A DNA stretch of 64,000 nt, taken from contig NC_079883.1 in the NCBI RefSeq assembly GCF_029227915.1, positions 12,152,001-12,216,000 of the forward strand, read 5' to 3'. Both the position numbers and the translations under genes were made by a program. The notes under the pieces are model-generated. The model had not been told where the DNA came from, searched no databases, and was given only the letters and a program-made list of their open reading frames with translations. The stretch's first letter is position 1; every line of letters begins with the position of its first letter. Below are positions 1 through 10,430 of the stretch, piece by piece. The stretch comes from Hydractinia symbiolongicarpus (Eukaryota > Cnidaria > Hydrozoa > Anthoathecata > Hydractiniidae).

Positions 1-496
1 AAAAGTTGCGCGGCCAAATGTCGGTGGTGACTTAAACGCTAAGGTAAAACCTCGCTTGGCTGTTACGAAACGTGATTGCGATATAAGTCCTCGGAAGGCG
101 GCGGAATTTTATTTTATTTGCCATTCCGTCAGGGTTATTGGATGATCGGCAATAGATCGAGTTTGTATGCATTTGAAAGCTCTTTTTTCTCGTACTATCA
201 CCTGAAAATGTCGTAGGAAAATGTCATAGGAAACACTTTCAACAACCGCCACGTTCCTTAATTGTTATAACAAGAAATATATCACAGCAAATGAAAATGA
301 AAAGCCTACGACACCGGGAGTTCCCAGGCGGTCCCCCATCCAAGTACTATCCCGGCCCGACGATGCTTAACTTCCGTGATCAGACGAGAACGGGTGTGTT
401 CATCGTGGTATGGCCGTAGACATTAGTAGGTGCAAATACGTGCAATTTATTTTGACGTTGTGATCAAATTTTTTTATTTAATTTCTTTGAGTTACT
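1..496 (-). repeat. Left-hand 5S rDNA unit (inverted, partial)
   Basis: Reverse complement of the right-hand array unit: spacer (1-300), a complete 5S gene (301-421) and upstream spacer (422-496). The match to the array stops after GAGTTACT at 496, inside the right arm of a spacer hairpin. Relative to right-hand units it lacks about 22 bp just after the 5S gene (around 285-290, where the CATTGAAATGAAAAGG stretch should be). The window starts inside the unit, so whether more minus-strand units lie to the left cannot be seen. Confidence 0.95.
301..421 (-). rRNA. 5S rRNA, left-array copy
   Basis: The reverse complement is identical to the consensus of the right-hand array, starting GTCTACGGCC and ending GTAGGCTTT. 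It is the only 5S gene in the window read leftwards. The T-run after the gene (toward lower coordinates) provides a Pol III stop. Confidence 0.96.
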
Positions 497-618
497 TAGG
501 ACAAGGCGTATGCATGGATTATCTATTAGACTTTAAGGTTATAGTTTTGTGAAAAAAACAATGTTTTTTTAAAGATGTGTGGCTATAAAAATAGCCGTTG
601 TTTTCTGAGTGTAGCGGT
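422..618. other. 5S upstream spacer and H2A downstream region
   Basis: Positions 422-496 are 5S spacer. From 497 the sequence is unique and AT-rich up to the H2A 3' stem-loop at 581-596 and stop codon at 619. No gene is visible between. Confidence 0.7.
581..596 (-). terminator. Histone 3' stem-loop of H2A
   Basis: Six-base-pair stem GGCTAT/ATAGCC with a TTTT loop on the minus strand, 22 bp past the H2A stop. This is the SLBP-binding type of element that directs cleavage of non-polyadenylated histone mRNA. It is followed by ACACATC and an A-run ending in CATT. Confidence 0.9.
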
Positions 619-999
619 TTACTTCTTCTGTCCTTTGTCGTTCTTCTTTGGGAGTAAGACAGCTTGAATGTTTGGCAAAACACCACCAGCTGCAATGGTT
701 ACACCGCTCAAAAGTTTGTTTAATTCTTCATCATTACGAACAGCCAATTGTAAATGTCTTGGAATAATCCTAGCTTTTTTGTTGTCTCTTGCTGCGTTAC
801 CAGCCAACTCCAATATCTCAGCAGATAAATATTCCAAGACGGCTGCTAAGTAAACTGGTGCTCCAGATCCAATTCGGTTAGCATAGTGCCCTCTACGAAG
901 GAATCTATGCACTCTACCGACTGGAAATTGAAGTCCAGCTCTTGAGGATCTTGTCTTGGCTTTAGCCTTAGCTTTTCCACCTTTTCCACGTCCAGACAT
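619..999 (-). CDS. Histone H2A (canonical)
   Basis: Core histone of the nucleosome, pairing with H2B. The 126-residue protein begins [13 protein letters not shown], has the H2A signature AGLQFPVGR near residues 21-29, the histone fold from about residue 26, and acidic-patch residues including the NDEEL segment that contacts H4 tails. The tail ends KKNDKGQKK without an SQ(E/D) motif, so it is a replication-type H2A and not H2A.X. The start is the only ATG giving the standard SGRGKGG N-terminus. It is divergent from H2B across 284 bp. No intron. Confidence 0.97.
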   Translation of the reverse strand: MSGRGKGGKAKAKAKTRSSRAGLQFPVGRVHRFLRRGHYANRIGSGAPVYLAAVLEYLSAEILELAGNAARDNKKARIIPRHLQLAVRNDEELNKLLSGVTIAAGGVLPNIQAVLLPKKNDKGQKK

Positions 1000-1283
1000 A
1001 ACTGCGATTTGATTTGTAAGTTAATACAAAAACGTACGAATATTTAACGTAAGTGTTAACGAAATAAACTTTACTCGTTTTTTCATCATAAAAATAGGAT
1101 CGAAATCATGTTTTTTTAACCAATCATAATTAAGTATTAAACAAAAGATTTTTTTTTTAACCAATTAAATTGCGTATCGGCGTTTTCGGATCGAATTCGA
1201 TCCGATTTTTTTACTTATAAACAAAAAGTTTTGACTTGCAGTTTAATGCTTATTTACAAGTTAAGTAGCAAAAATTTTTAACC
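1000..1283. promoter_or_regulatory. Divergent H2A-H2B promoter region
   Basis: This 284-bp region between two histone start codons holds CCAAT boxes at 1120-1124 and 1161-1165, a perfect 20-bp palindrome at 1186-1205 centred on GAATTC, and a TATAAAC box at 1216-1222, 62 bp before the H2B start. CCAAT boxes are the usual NF-Y sites of histone promoters. A clear TATA box for H2A was not found. Confidence 0.75.
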
Positions 1284-1688
1284 ATGTCTGACGCAGCAGC
1301 TAAAGGAGGAAAACAGGCACCTAAAGTAGCCAAGAAAGGTGAAAAAAGAGCCGGCAAAAAAGGAGGAAAGATTGGTGGAACTGGTGAAAAGAAACGCAAG
1401 AGAAAGAGAAAGGAAAGTTATGCTATTTACATCTACAATGTTTTGAAACAAGTTCACCCAGATGTCGGAGTTTCAAGCAAAGCTATGAGCATCATGAACT
1501 CATTTGTCAACGACATCTTTGAGCGCATTGCTTCCGAAGCTTCGCGTTTGGCTCTTCAAAACAAAAAGTCGACCATCTCTTCTCGTGAAATTCAAACCGC
1601 AGTACGTCTTCTCTTGCCTGGAGAACTTGCAAAACACGCAGTCAGTGAAGGAACAAAAGCCGTCACAAAATACACAAGCAGCAAGTAA
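1284..1688 (+). CDS. Histone H2B, copy 1
   Basis: Core histone that dimerises with H2A. The 134-residue protein has a long basic tail (residues 1-44, rich in KGGK and KRKRKRK), then [18 protein letters not shown] at the start of the histone fold, and the C-terminal helix ending AVTKYTSSK, where the lysine corresponds to the conserved ubiquitination site. It has the full promoter with both CCAAT boxes upstream. Intronless. Confidence 0.97.
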   Translation: MSDAAAKGGKQAPKVAKKGEKRAGKKGGKIGGTGEKKRKRKRKESYAIYIYNVLKQVHPDVGVSSKAMSIMNSFVNDIFERIASEASRLALQNKKSTISSREIQTAVRLLLPGELAKHAVSEGTKAVTKYTSSK

Positions 1689-1711
1689 ACCAACGTCTAC
1701 CAAACACAAAC

Positions 1712-1727
1712 GGTCTTTTTTAAGACC
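1712..1727 (+). terminator. Histone 3' stem-loop of H2B copy 1
   Basis: GGTCTT/AAGACC stem with TTTT loop, 23 bp after the stop. The stem differs from the GGCTAT stem of the other histone genes but is fully base-paired. Confidence 0.9.
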
Positions 1728-1868
1728 ACACATCTTTAAAAAAACATTTACTTGGCGGGTATCGGCGTTTTCGGATCGAATTCGATCCGATTTTTTTACT
1801 TATAAACAAAAAGTTTTGACTTGCAGTTTAATGCTTATTTACAAGTTAAGTAGCAAAAATTTTTAACC

Positions 1869-2273
1869 ATGTCTGACGCAGCAGCTAAAGGAGGAAAACA
1901 GGCACCTAAAGTAGCCAAGAAAGGTGAAAAAAGAGCCGGCAAAAAAGGAGGAAAGATTGGTGGAACTGGTGAAAAGAAACGCAAGAGAAAGAGAAAGGAA
2001 AGTTATGCTATTTACATCTACAATGTTTTGAAACAAGTTCACCCAGATGTCGGAGTTTCAAGCAAAGCTATGAGCATCATGAACTCATTTGTCAACGACA
2101 TCTTTGAGCGCATTGCTTCCGAAGCTTCGCGTTTGGCTCTTCAAAACAAAAAGTCGACCATCTCTTCTCGTGAAATTCAAACCGCAGTACGTCTTCTCTT
2201 GCCTGGAGAACTTGCAAAACACGCAGTCAGTGAAGGAACAAAAGCCGTCACAAAATACACAAGCAGCAAGTAA
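1869..2273 (+). CDS. Histone H2B, copy 2
   Basis: Encodes the same 134-residue protein as the upstream copy. Its promoter consists only of the ~110 bp inside the duplicated unit, so it may be expressed more weakly or depend on the first copy's CCAAT boxes. The exact identity could mean a very recent duplication, gene conversion or an assembly duplication. Confidence 0.95.
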   Translation: MSDAAAKGGKQAPKVAKKGEKRAGKKGGKIGGTGEKKRKRKRKESYAIYIYNVLKQVHPDVGVSSKAMSIMNSFVNDIFERIASEASRLALQNKKSTISSREIQTAVRLLLPGELAKHAVSEGTKAVTKYTSSK

Positions 2274-2296
2274 ACCAACGTCTACCAAACACAAAC

Positions 2297-2312
2297 GGTC
2301 TTTTTTAAGACC
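2297..2312 (+). terminator. Histone 3' stem-loop of H2B copy 2
   Basis: Same GGTCTT/AAGACC stem and TTTT loop as copy 1, 23 bp past the stop. Confidence 0.9.
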
Positions 2313-2343
2313 ACACATCTTTAAAAAAACATTTACTTGGCGT

Positions 2344-2693
2344 CACTACAAGTTAACCGAAGTTAATAAAACTTCTAAATAATGTGCTTAAGAACACTAG
2401 CCTACATTTAAAATACTTCCCCATGTGTGTGTGGATTAGCTTCACTTTTCATACGTATTATTAGCTGTACTTGCAGAAAAGACAAGTACATTGATCCATG
2501 TTATTGCTTACATTTAACTTAACCCAGCTTTTCACGGAAACACTCCCAGGCAAATTAACCCTACAAAGTATTTCTAAATTTTTTTTGTGTCATATATGAC
2601 ATAGTATCGTATAGCAATAAATGTAACTGTGACAAGACTTTACACATTGTGTAATTTGGAAGCGTGCACAAAGTAATGTTTTAAAAGATTTGT
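2344..2693. other. H2B-H4 convergent intergenic region
   Basis: 350 bp without a recognisable gene. It contains an 8-bp inverted repeat TGTACTTG/CAAGTACA with a 9-nt loop (2466-2490) and a 14-bp perfect palindrome TGTCATATATGACA (2588-2601). Their function is unknown. Confidence 0.7.
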
Positions 2694-2709
2694 GGCTATA
2701 AAAATAGCC
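2694..2709 (-). terminator. Histone 3' stem-loop of H4
   Basis: GGCTAT/ATAGCC stem with TTTT loop on the minus strand, 24 bp past the H4 stop. Confidence 0.9.
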
Positions 2710-2733
2710 GTTTTTGTTGAGCAATGACAACGC

Positions 2734-5228
<2,495 letters not shown>

Positions 5229-5249
5229 GCATCTTACCAAACAAAAAAC

Positions 5250-5265
5250 GGCTATTTTTATAGCC
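5250..5265 (+). terminator. Histone 3' stem-loop of H3
   Basis: GGCTAT/ATAGCC stem with TTTT loop, 21 bp past the stop, flanked by AAAAAAC and CACACATCC. Confidence 0.9.
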
Positions 5266-5541
5266 ACACATCCATAAAAAATATTACGGCTAGCTTTTTA
5301 TATCAAACTTTGTCCTGCTTTCTGTTTAAATTTTATGCTACATAAAAATTTTATGCTACATAAAGTTTGACAATGTTAAAAATATGAAGGGCAAGAAAAG
5401 TAAAAGCAAGAAAATAAGAAATTTAAAAACGAAAATACTTAAACTTAGGGAATCTAATCTTAAATTTACTCTTTTTTAACTGTTTAAGTGACTTAAACAA
5501 GTTTAACTTTGTACCAAGATAATGTTTTTTTGTAAATGTGT
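5266..5541. other. H3-H1 convergent intergenic region
   Basis: Holds a near-perfect direct repeat of AAATTTTATGCTACATAAA (around 5328-5364) and an inverted repeat TCAAACTTT (5303-5311) / AAAGTTTGA (5362-5370) that encloses it. No gene seen. Confidence 0.7.
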
Positions 5542-5557
5542 GGCTATAAAAATAGCC
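5542..5557 (-). terminator. Histone 3' stem-loop of H1
   Basis: GGCTAT/ATAGCC stem with TTTT loop on the minus strand, 32 bp past the H1 stop. Its intactness suggests that H1 was functional until recently or still is. Confidence 0.88.
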
Positions 5558-5589
5558 GTTTGTTAATGTAATAGCCAGATACACACAAA

Positions 5590-6140
5590 TTATTTTTTTG
5601 CGGTCTTCTTTGCTGCCTTTTTGGGAGTCTTTTTGACCTTCTTTGCTGCAGGTTTTTTAGCAACAGGCTTCTTTGTGGGTTTCTTAGCTGCTGGTTTCTT
5701 AGCCGAGGCTTTCTTTGTGGCAGGCTTCTTTGCTGCTTTCTTTGGCGTGCTCTTCTTTGCTGGCTTCTTTTTTGGTGTACTTTTCTTTGCAGTAGGCTTC
5801 TTTGCCATTGGCTTTTTTGCTGCGGCCTTTTTCTTAGGTTTTTCTTTTTTTACCTGACCTAGCTTGAATGATCCAGAAGCACCAGTGCCTTTATTTGAAT
5901 CAAATCGCCTGATGTTACTCCTCGTTTAAGAGCCATTTTCAGATGATTATCTGAGTTTTCAGCAACTTTGTAATTTGCATGAATATATTTTGTAATAGCT
6001 TGGCGAGATGAACCACCGCGTTCCTTTAGGGTAGCGATAGCAGCCTAGATCATGTCCACATATTTAGGGTGATCAGCTGTCTTCTTTGCAGCAGGTTTCT
6101 TCTTGGGTGCGATTTTCTTTGGAGAAGCTGCTTCACTCAT
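5590..6140 (-). pseudogene. Linker histone H1, interrupted by a stop and a frameshift
   Basis: Linker histone that binds the nucleosome dyad. From ATG at 6140 the reading frame gives MSEAASPKKIAPKKK, then the winged-helix domain start DHPKYVDMI, where codon 32 is TAG (6045-6047) instead of a sense codon. The domain continues AAIATLKERGGSSRQAI and on to KRGVTSGDLIQ, where one base is missing after codon 82 (around 5893); one frame later it resumes with KGTGASGSFKL and a lysine/proline/alanine-rich tail (KKP, AKK, TPKK repeats) to the stop at 5590. The intended product would be about 183 residues. Both lesions are in the globular domain. Real pseudogene or sequencing error cannot be told apart here. 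Confidence 0.87.
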
Positions 6141-6420
6141 TTTTAATGTTTTCTTACAACAATCCAACGATAAACGATGCTTGTTATCACAGTAGAAGTA
6201 TACTAAACATTACCGTGTAAATGAGATATAATTTAAGACGGTGCGAATTATGCGGACGTAAAAGTACCACTCCCGGGAATTGATTTGGCGCGAAAACAGA
6301 AATGTGTGTTTCTGTACATCGTATAATGTCCGTTTTGGGTGCCGCGACTATGCGAAAGCATGTTAATTTTTATTTGTAGCACGACGCAATAGTCTGAAAG
6401 AGAAGCTGCTGGAGTTTGAG
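6141..6420 (-). promoter_or_regulatory. H1 upstream region with E2F-like site
   Basis: Carries TTTGGCGCGAAAA at 6284-6296, an excellent fit to the E2F consensus, 144 bp before the H1 start, and a neighbouring inverted repeat ACAGAAA/TTTCTGT. An AT-rich TATA-like stretch lies near 6225-6233. E2F drives S-phase genes, which suits a replication-dependent histone. Confidence 0.65.
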
Positions 6421-6719
6421 GTCTTCAGCATTACATCTAGTCTGTTAATTTGGGCTTCTTCCGCGCTCGTGTTAGGATTTTCATAAAGCGTTCTTTGGTT
6501 TGCGTTGCGTATGTCGGCCTACATCATCGACACGGCCTGTTTCCGGCTATTAGGAGCAATTCATATATTGGGCACTGCGTTTCGACTTTTTTATTAGACC
6601 ACAGTAAAAAAATTCACTCACAGAAGTCCCTTTCTTTCATGGCTACAAACACGAAGAATTCTGTCGTAAGTAAAACGAATGCGCAAGCCAAAATAACGAT
6701 GGGGCGAAGTCATAAGCAT
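6421..6719. other. Unassigned sequence between H1 promoter and tRNA
   Basis: About 300 bp with a more balanced base composition than the rest of the island. A 125-codon open frame (6450-6827) runs through it and into the tRNA, but it has no recognisable motif and I do not treat it as a gene. No snRNA signature found. Confidence 0.5.
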
Positions 6720-6791
6720 GGCCCTGTGGCCCAATGGATAAGGCATCTGACTACGAATCAGGGGATTCCAGGTTCGATCCTGGCAGGGTCG
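6720..6791 (+). tRNA. tRNA-Arg (anticodon ACG), possibly defective
   Basis: Folds as a cloverleaf: acceptor GGCCCTG/CAGGGTC (one G-U pair), D arm GCC/GGC, anticodon stem TCTGA/TCAGG with loop CTACGAA giving ACG, T stem CCAGG/CCTGG. The A box TGGCCCAATGG is good. The T loop is TTCGAT, six bases instead of seven, and the B box GGTTCGATCC is one base short. No TTTT run follows within ~190 bp. It may be a relic, or carry a single-base sequencing error. Confidence 0.8.
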
Positions 6792-7113
6792 CACTGTCGC
6801 ATTTCGGCTGCATGGTCTACTGTGTAACGCGCGCGCACGTTCTGGCGTAATGCGTTGATAAACGGAATGTACGCAGACATATTGGAAAGTAATATCACGC
6901 ACTTAGTATCGTCGCCTTTGTTAGCATTCATGTAAGTTACCATCCACTCGCTACAGTCGCTCTCCATCCTACGGCTAAATCAACAGCCGTGATTTTTACT
7001 ATGTCGCCGTCCATCCGTACGCGGTGACAGTTGTAAGCTTTACAGTAACGTGACATGCTCCACAAGCAGTTACGGTGTGTGGACGATGCCTATCATGGCA
7101 ACGCTTGTTCTTT
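6792..7113. other. Unassigned sequence, probable U2 upstream region
   Basis: No gene recognised. There is a 6-bp inverted repeat ACGGCT/AGCCGT (6971-6990) followed by a T-run. Since it precedes a U2 5' end, the last 60-100 bp may be the remains of an snRNA promoter; no proximal sequence element could be identified by eye. Confidence 0.4.
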
Positions 7114-7128
7114 ATCGCTTCTCGGCCT
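7114..7128 (+). pseudogene. U2 snRNA 5'-end stub
   Basis: ATCGCTTCTCGGCCT equals the first 15 nt of metazoan U2 snRNA, one of the most conserved snRNA ends. At 7128 the match stops and the 5S spacer begins (TAATCGCAGAGGTCAG), sharing one T. The rest of U2 (branch-point recognition and Sm site) is absent. This looks like a U2 gene cut by the 5S junction. Confidence 0.7.
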
Positions 7129-7216
7129 AATCGCAGAGGTCAGTAACTCAAAGAAATTAAATAAAAAAATTTGATCACAACGTCAAAATAAATTGCACGT
7201 ATTTGCCCCTACTAAT

Positions 7217-7337
7217 GTCTACGGCCATACCACGATGAACACACCCGTTCTCGTCTGATCACGGAAGTTAAGCATCGTCGGGCCGGGATAGTACTTGGAT
7301 GGGGGACCGCCTGGGAACTCCCGGTGTCGTAGGCTTT
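7217..7337 (+). rRNA. 5S rRNA, copy 1
   Basis: Consensus. 5S rRNA is the small RNA of the large ribosomal subunit, made by Pol III from an internal promoter (box A about 50-64, intermediate element 67-72, box C 80-97 by animal 5S numbering). Helix I pairs GTCTACGGC with GTCGTAGGC. First gene right of the histone island; its spacer is of the 16-bp-deleted type. Confidence 0.98.
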
Positions 7338-7386
7338 TCATTTTCATTTGTTGCCTTTTCATTTCAATGGCGCTGTGATATATTTC

Positions 7387-7398
7387 TTGTTATAACAA
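7387..7398. repeat. Spacer palindrome TTGTTATAACAA (unit 1 example)
   Basis: Perfect 12-bp palindrome about 50 bp after the 5S gene, present in most units. A T-to-C change (TTGTCATAACAA) breaks it in units 3, 10, 12, 25, 26, 35, 39, 45, 87 and 89. Confidence 0.85.
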
Positions 7399-7413
7399 TT
7401 AAGGAAAGTGTTT

Positions 7414-7439
7414 CCTATGACATTTTCCTACGACATTTT
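7414..7439 (+). repeat. Spacer 13-bp tandem repeat (unit 1 example)
   Basis: CCTATGACATTTT followed by CCTACGACATTTT, differing at one base. Both copies are kept in almost every unit. Confidence 0.85.
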
Positions 7440-7670
7440 CAGGTGATAGTACGAGAAAAAAGAGCTTTCAAATGCATACAAACTCGATCTATTGCCGATC
7501 ATCCAATAACCCTGACGGAATGGCAAATAAAATAAAATTCCGCCGCCTTCCGAGGATTTATATCGCAATCACGTTTCGTAACAGCCAAGCGAGGTTTTAC
7601 CTTAGCGTTTAAGTCACCACCGACATTTGGCCGCGCAACTATTCTAAGCTTATTCATTTTGACTTAAGGA

Positions 7671-7696
7671 GGGGGCGAGCGCGGACGCAGGCCCCC
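7671..7696. repeat. Spacer GC hairpin GGGGGC/GCCCCC (unit 1 example)
   Basis: Six-base-pair GC stem around a 14-nt loop in an otherwise AT-rich spacer. Repeated in every unit with some one-sided changes and one two-sided change (unit 51). Confidence 0.8.
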
Positions 7697-7717
7697 ACTA
7701 CCAGAAATTGTACGGTC

Positions 7718-7758
7718 GAGTTACTGACGTTTGCAGTAATCGCAGAGGTCAGTAACTC
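7718..7758. repeat. Spacer hairpin GAGTTACTGAC/GTCAGTAACTC (unit 1 example)
   Basis: Perfect 11-bp inverted repeat with a 19-nt loop, about 70-110 bp upstream of each 5S gene. Both junctions between the histone island and 5S DNA (496 and 7128) fall inside this element. Confidence 0.88.
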
Positions 7759-7825
7759 AAAGAAATTAAATAAAAAAATTTGATCACAACGTCAAAATAA
7801 ATTGCACGTATTTGCACCTACTATT

Positions 7826-7946
7826 GTCTACGGCCATACCACGATGAACACACCCGTTCTCGTCTGATCACGGAAGTTAAGCATCGTCGGGCCGGGATAG
7901 TACTTGGATGGGAGACCGCCTGGGAACTCCCGGTGTCGTAGGCTTT
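7826..7946 (+). rRNA. 5S rRNA, copy 2
   Basis: G88A, giving loop GAGA as in most animals, where the array consensus has GGGA. Confidence 0.97.
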
Positions 7947-8450
7947 TCATTTTCATTTGTTGCCTTTTCATTTCAATGGCGCTGTGATATATTTCTTGTT
8001 ATAACAATTAAGGAACGTGGCGGTTGTTGAAAGTGTTTCCTATGACATTTTCCTACGACATTTTCAGGTGATAGTACGAGAAAAAAGAGCTTTCAAATGC
8101 ATACAAACTCGATCTATTGCCGATCATCCAATAACCCTGACGGAATGGCAAATAAAATAAAATTCCGCCGCCTTCCGAGGACTTATATCGCAATCACGTT
8201 TCGTAACAGCCAAGCGAGGTTTTACCTTAGCGTTTAAGTCACCACCGACATTTGGCCGCGCAACTATTCTAAGCTCATTCATTTTGACTTAAGGAGGGGG
8301 CGAGCGCGGACGCAGGCCCCCACTACCAGAAATTGTACGGTCGAGTTACTGACGTTTGCAGTAATCGCAGAGGTCAGTAACTCAAAGAAATTAAATAAAA
8401 AAATTTGATCACAACGTCAAAATAAATTGCACGTATTTGCCCCTACTAAT

Positions 8451-8571
8451 GTCTACGGCCATACCACGATGAACTCACCCGTTCTCGTCTGATCACGGAA
8501 ATTAAGCATCGTCGGGCCGGCATAGTACTTGGATGGGGGACCGCCTGGGAACTCCCGGTGTCGTAGGCTTT
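8451..8571 (+). rRNA. 5S rRNA, copy 3
   Basis: A25T, G51A and G71C. The last two are shared with copies 10 and 12 and lie in the internal promoter region. Confidence 0.95.
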
Positions 8572-9075
8572 TCATTTTCATTTGTTGCCTTTTCATTTCA
8601 ATGGCGCTGTGATATATTTCTTGTCATAACAATTAAGGAACGTGGCGGTTGTTGAAAGTGTTTCCTATGACATTTTCCTACGACATTCTCAGGTGATAGT
8701 ACGAGAAAAAAGAGCTTTCAAATGCATACAAACTCGATCTATTGCCGATCATCCAATAACCCTGACGGAATGGCAAATAAAATAAAATTCCGCCGCCTTC
8801 CGAGGATTTATATCGCAATCACGTTTCGTAACAGCCAAGCAAGGTTTTACCTTAGCGTTTAAGTCACCACCGACATTTGGCCGCGCAACTATTCTAAGCT
8901 CATTCATTTTGACTTAAGGAGGGGGCGAGCGCGGACGCAGGCCCCCACTACCAGAAGTTGTACGGTCGAGTTACTGACGTTTGCAGTAATCGCAGAGGTC
9001 AGTAACTCAAAGAAATTAAATAAAAAAATTTGATCACAACGTCAAAGTAAATTGCACGTATTTGCCCCTACTAAT

Positions 9076-9196
9076 GTCTACGGCCATACCACGATGAACA
9101 CACCCGTTCTCGTCTGATCACGGAAGTTAAGCATCGTCGGGCCGGGATAGTACTTGGATGGGGGACCGCCTGGGAACTCCCGGTGACGTAGGCTTT
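9076..9196 (+). rRNA. 5S rRNA, copy 4
   Basis: T111A, at the G8-U111 wobble pair of helix I. Confidence 0.96.
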
Positions 9197-9700
9197 TCAT
9201 TTTCATTTGTTGCCTTTTCATTTCAATGGCGCTGTGATATATTTCTTGTTATAACAATTAAGGAACGTGGCGGTTGTTGAAAGTGTTTCCTATGACATTT
9301 TCCTACGACATTTTCAGGTGATAGTACGAGAAAAAAGAGCTTTCAAATGCATACAAACTCGATCTATTGCCGATCATCCAATAACCCTGACGGAATGGCA
9401 AATAAAATAAAATTCCGCCGCCTTCCGAGGACTTATATCGCAATCACGTTTCGTAACAGCCAAGCGAGGTTTTACCTTAGCGTTTAAGTCACCACCGACA
9501 TTTGGCCGCGCAACTATTCTAAGCTCATTCATTTTGACTTAAGGAGGGGGCGAGCGCGGACGCAGGCCCCCACTACCAGAAATTGTACGGTCGAGTTACT
9601 GACGTTTGCAGTAATCGCAGAGGTCAGTAACTCAAAGAAATTAAATAAAAAAATTTGATCACAACGTCAAAATAAATTGCACGTATTTGCCCCTACTAAT

Positions 9701-9821
9701 GTCTACGGCCATACCACGATGAACACACCCGTTCTCGTCTGATCACGGAAGTTAAGCATCGTCGGACCGGGATAGTACTTGGATGGGGGACCGCCTGGGA
9801 ACTCCCGGTGTCGTAGGCTTT
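9701..9821 (+). rRNA. 5S rRNA, copy 5
   Basis: G66A. Spacer has the 16-bp deletion. Confidence 0.96.
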
Positions 9822-10309
9822 TCATTTTCATTTGTTGCCTTTTCATTTCAATGGCGCTGTGATATATTTCTTGTTATAACAATTAAGGAAAGTGTTTCCT
9901 ATGACATTTTCCTACGACATTTTCAGGTGATAGTACGAGAAAAAAGAGCTTTCAAATGCATACAAACTCGATCTATTGCCGATCATCCAATAACCCTGAC
10001 GGAATGGCAAATAAAATAAAATTCCGCCGCCTTCCGAGGACTTATATCGCAATCACGTTTCGTAACAGCCAAGCGAGGTTTTACCTTAGCGTTTAAGTCA
10101 CCACCGACATTTGGCCGCGCAACTATTCTAAGCTCATTCATTTTGACTTAAGGAGGGGGCGAGCGCGGACGCAGGCCCCCACTACCAGAAATTGTACGGT
10201 CGAGTTACTGACGTTTGCAGTAATCGCAGAGGTCAGTAACTCAAAGAAATTAAATAAAAAAATTTGATCACAACGTCAAAATAAATTGCACGTATTTGCC
10301 CCTACTAAA

Positions 10310-10430
10310 GTCTACGGCCATACCACGATGAACACACCCGTTCTCGTCTGATCACGGAAGTTAAGCATCGTCGGGCCGGGATAGTACTTGGATGGGGGAC
10401 CGCCTGGGAACTCCCGGTGTCGTAGGCTTT
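10310..10430 (+). rRNA. 5S rRNA, copy 6
   Basis: Consensus gene with A instead of T just before the first base. Spacer has the 16-bp deletion. Confidence 0.97.

Larger units (their letters stand above)
1174..1758 (+). repeat. H2B tandem duplication, copy 1
   Basis: A 585-bp unit containing the palindrome, TATA box, H2B gene and 3' stem-loop. It is followed directly by a second copy at 1759-2343. I saw no base difference between the two in the parts compared. The CCAAT boxes lie outside the duplicated unit. Confidence 0.93.
1759..2343 (+). repeat. H2B tandem duplication, copy 2
   Basis: Second 585-bp copy, joined at GGCG|GTATCGG. It carries its own palindrome (1771-1790) and TATAAAC (1801-1807) but no CCAAT boxes in front, since the preceding sequence is the 3' end of copy 1. 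Confidence 0.93.

Noticed and set aside
1500-1733. Antisense frames on the H2B copies and on H3 (for example 3490-3690)
   Set aside because: Shadows of histone coding sequence, repeated exactly with each copy.
1504-1866. 120-codon plus-strand frame running from H2B into the second copy's promoter
   Set aside because: Out of frame with H2B and crosses the stem-loop; no homology recognisable.
6450-6827. 125-codon open frame downstream of the H1 promoter
   Set aside because: Overlaps the tRNA-like sequence on the same strand, has no recognisable motif, and nothing in the codon pattern suggests coding.
6971-6997. Bacterial-type terminator (hairpin plus T-run)
   Set aside because: Short 6-bp stem in a eukaryotic context, 180 bp from the tRNA; not a supported stop signal.
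7299-7535. Repeated 78-codon open frame MGDRLGTPGVVGF... in 5S units (also at 9783 and 10392)
   Set aside because: It starts inside the 5S gene, is present only in units with the 16-bp deletion and is cut by a stop in the normal units. No protein character.
7338-7825. Spliced-leader or other snRNA gene hidden in the 5S spacer
   Set aside because: In some animals such genes share the 5S repeat, so I looked for a leader with GT donor plus Sm site on both strands. Nothing convincing was found.
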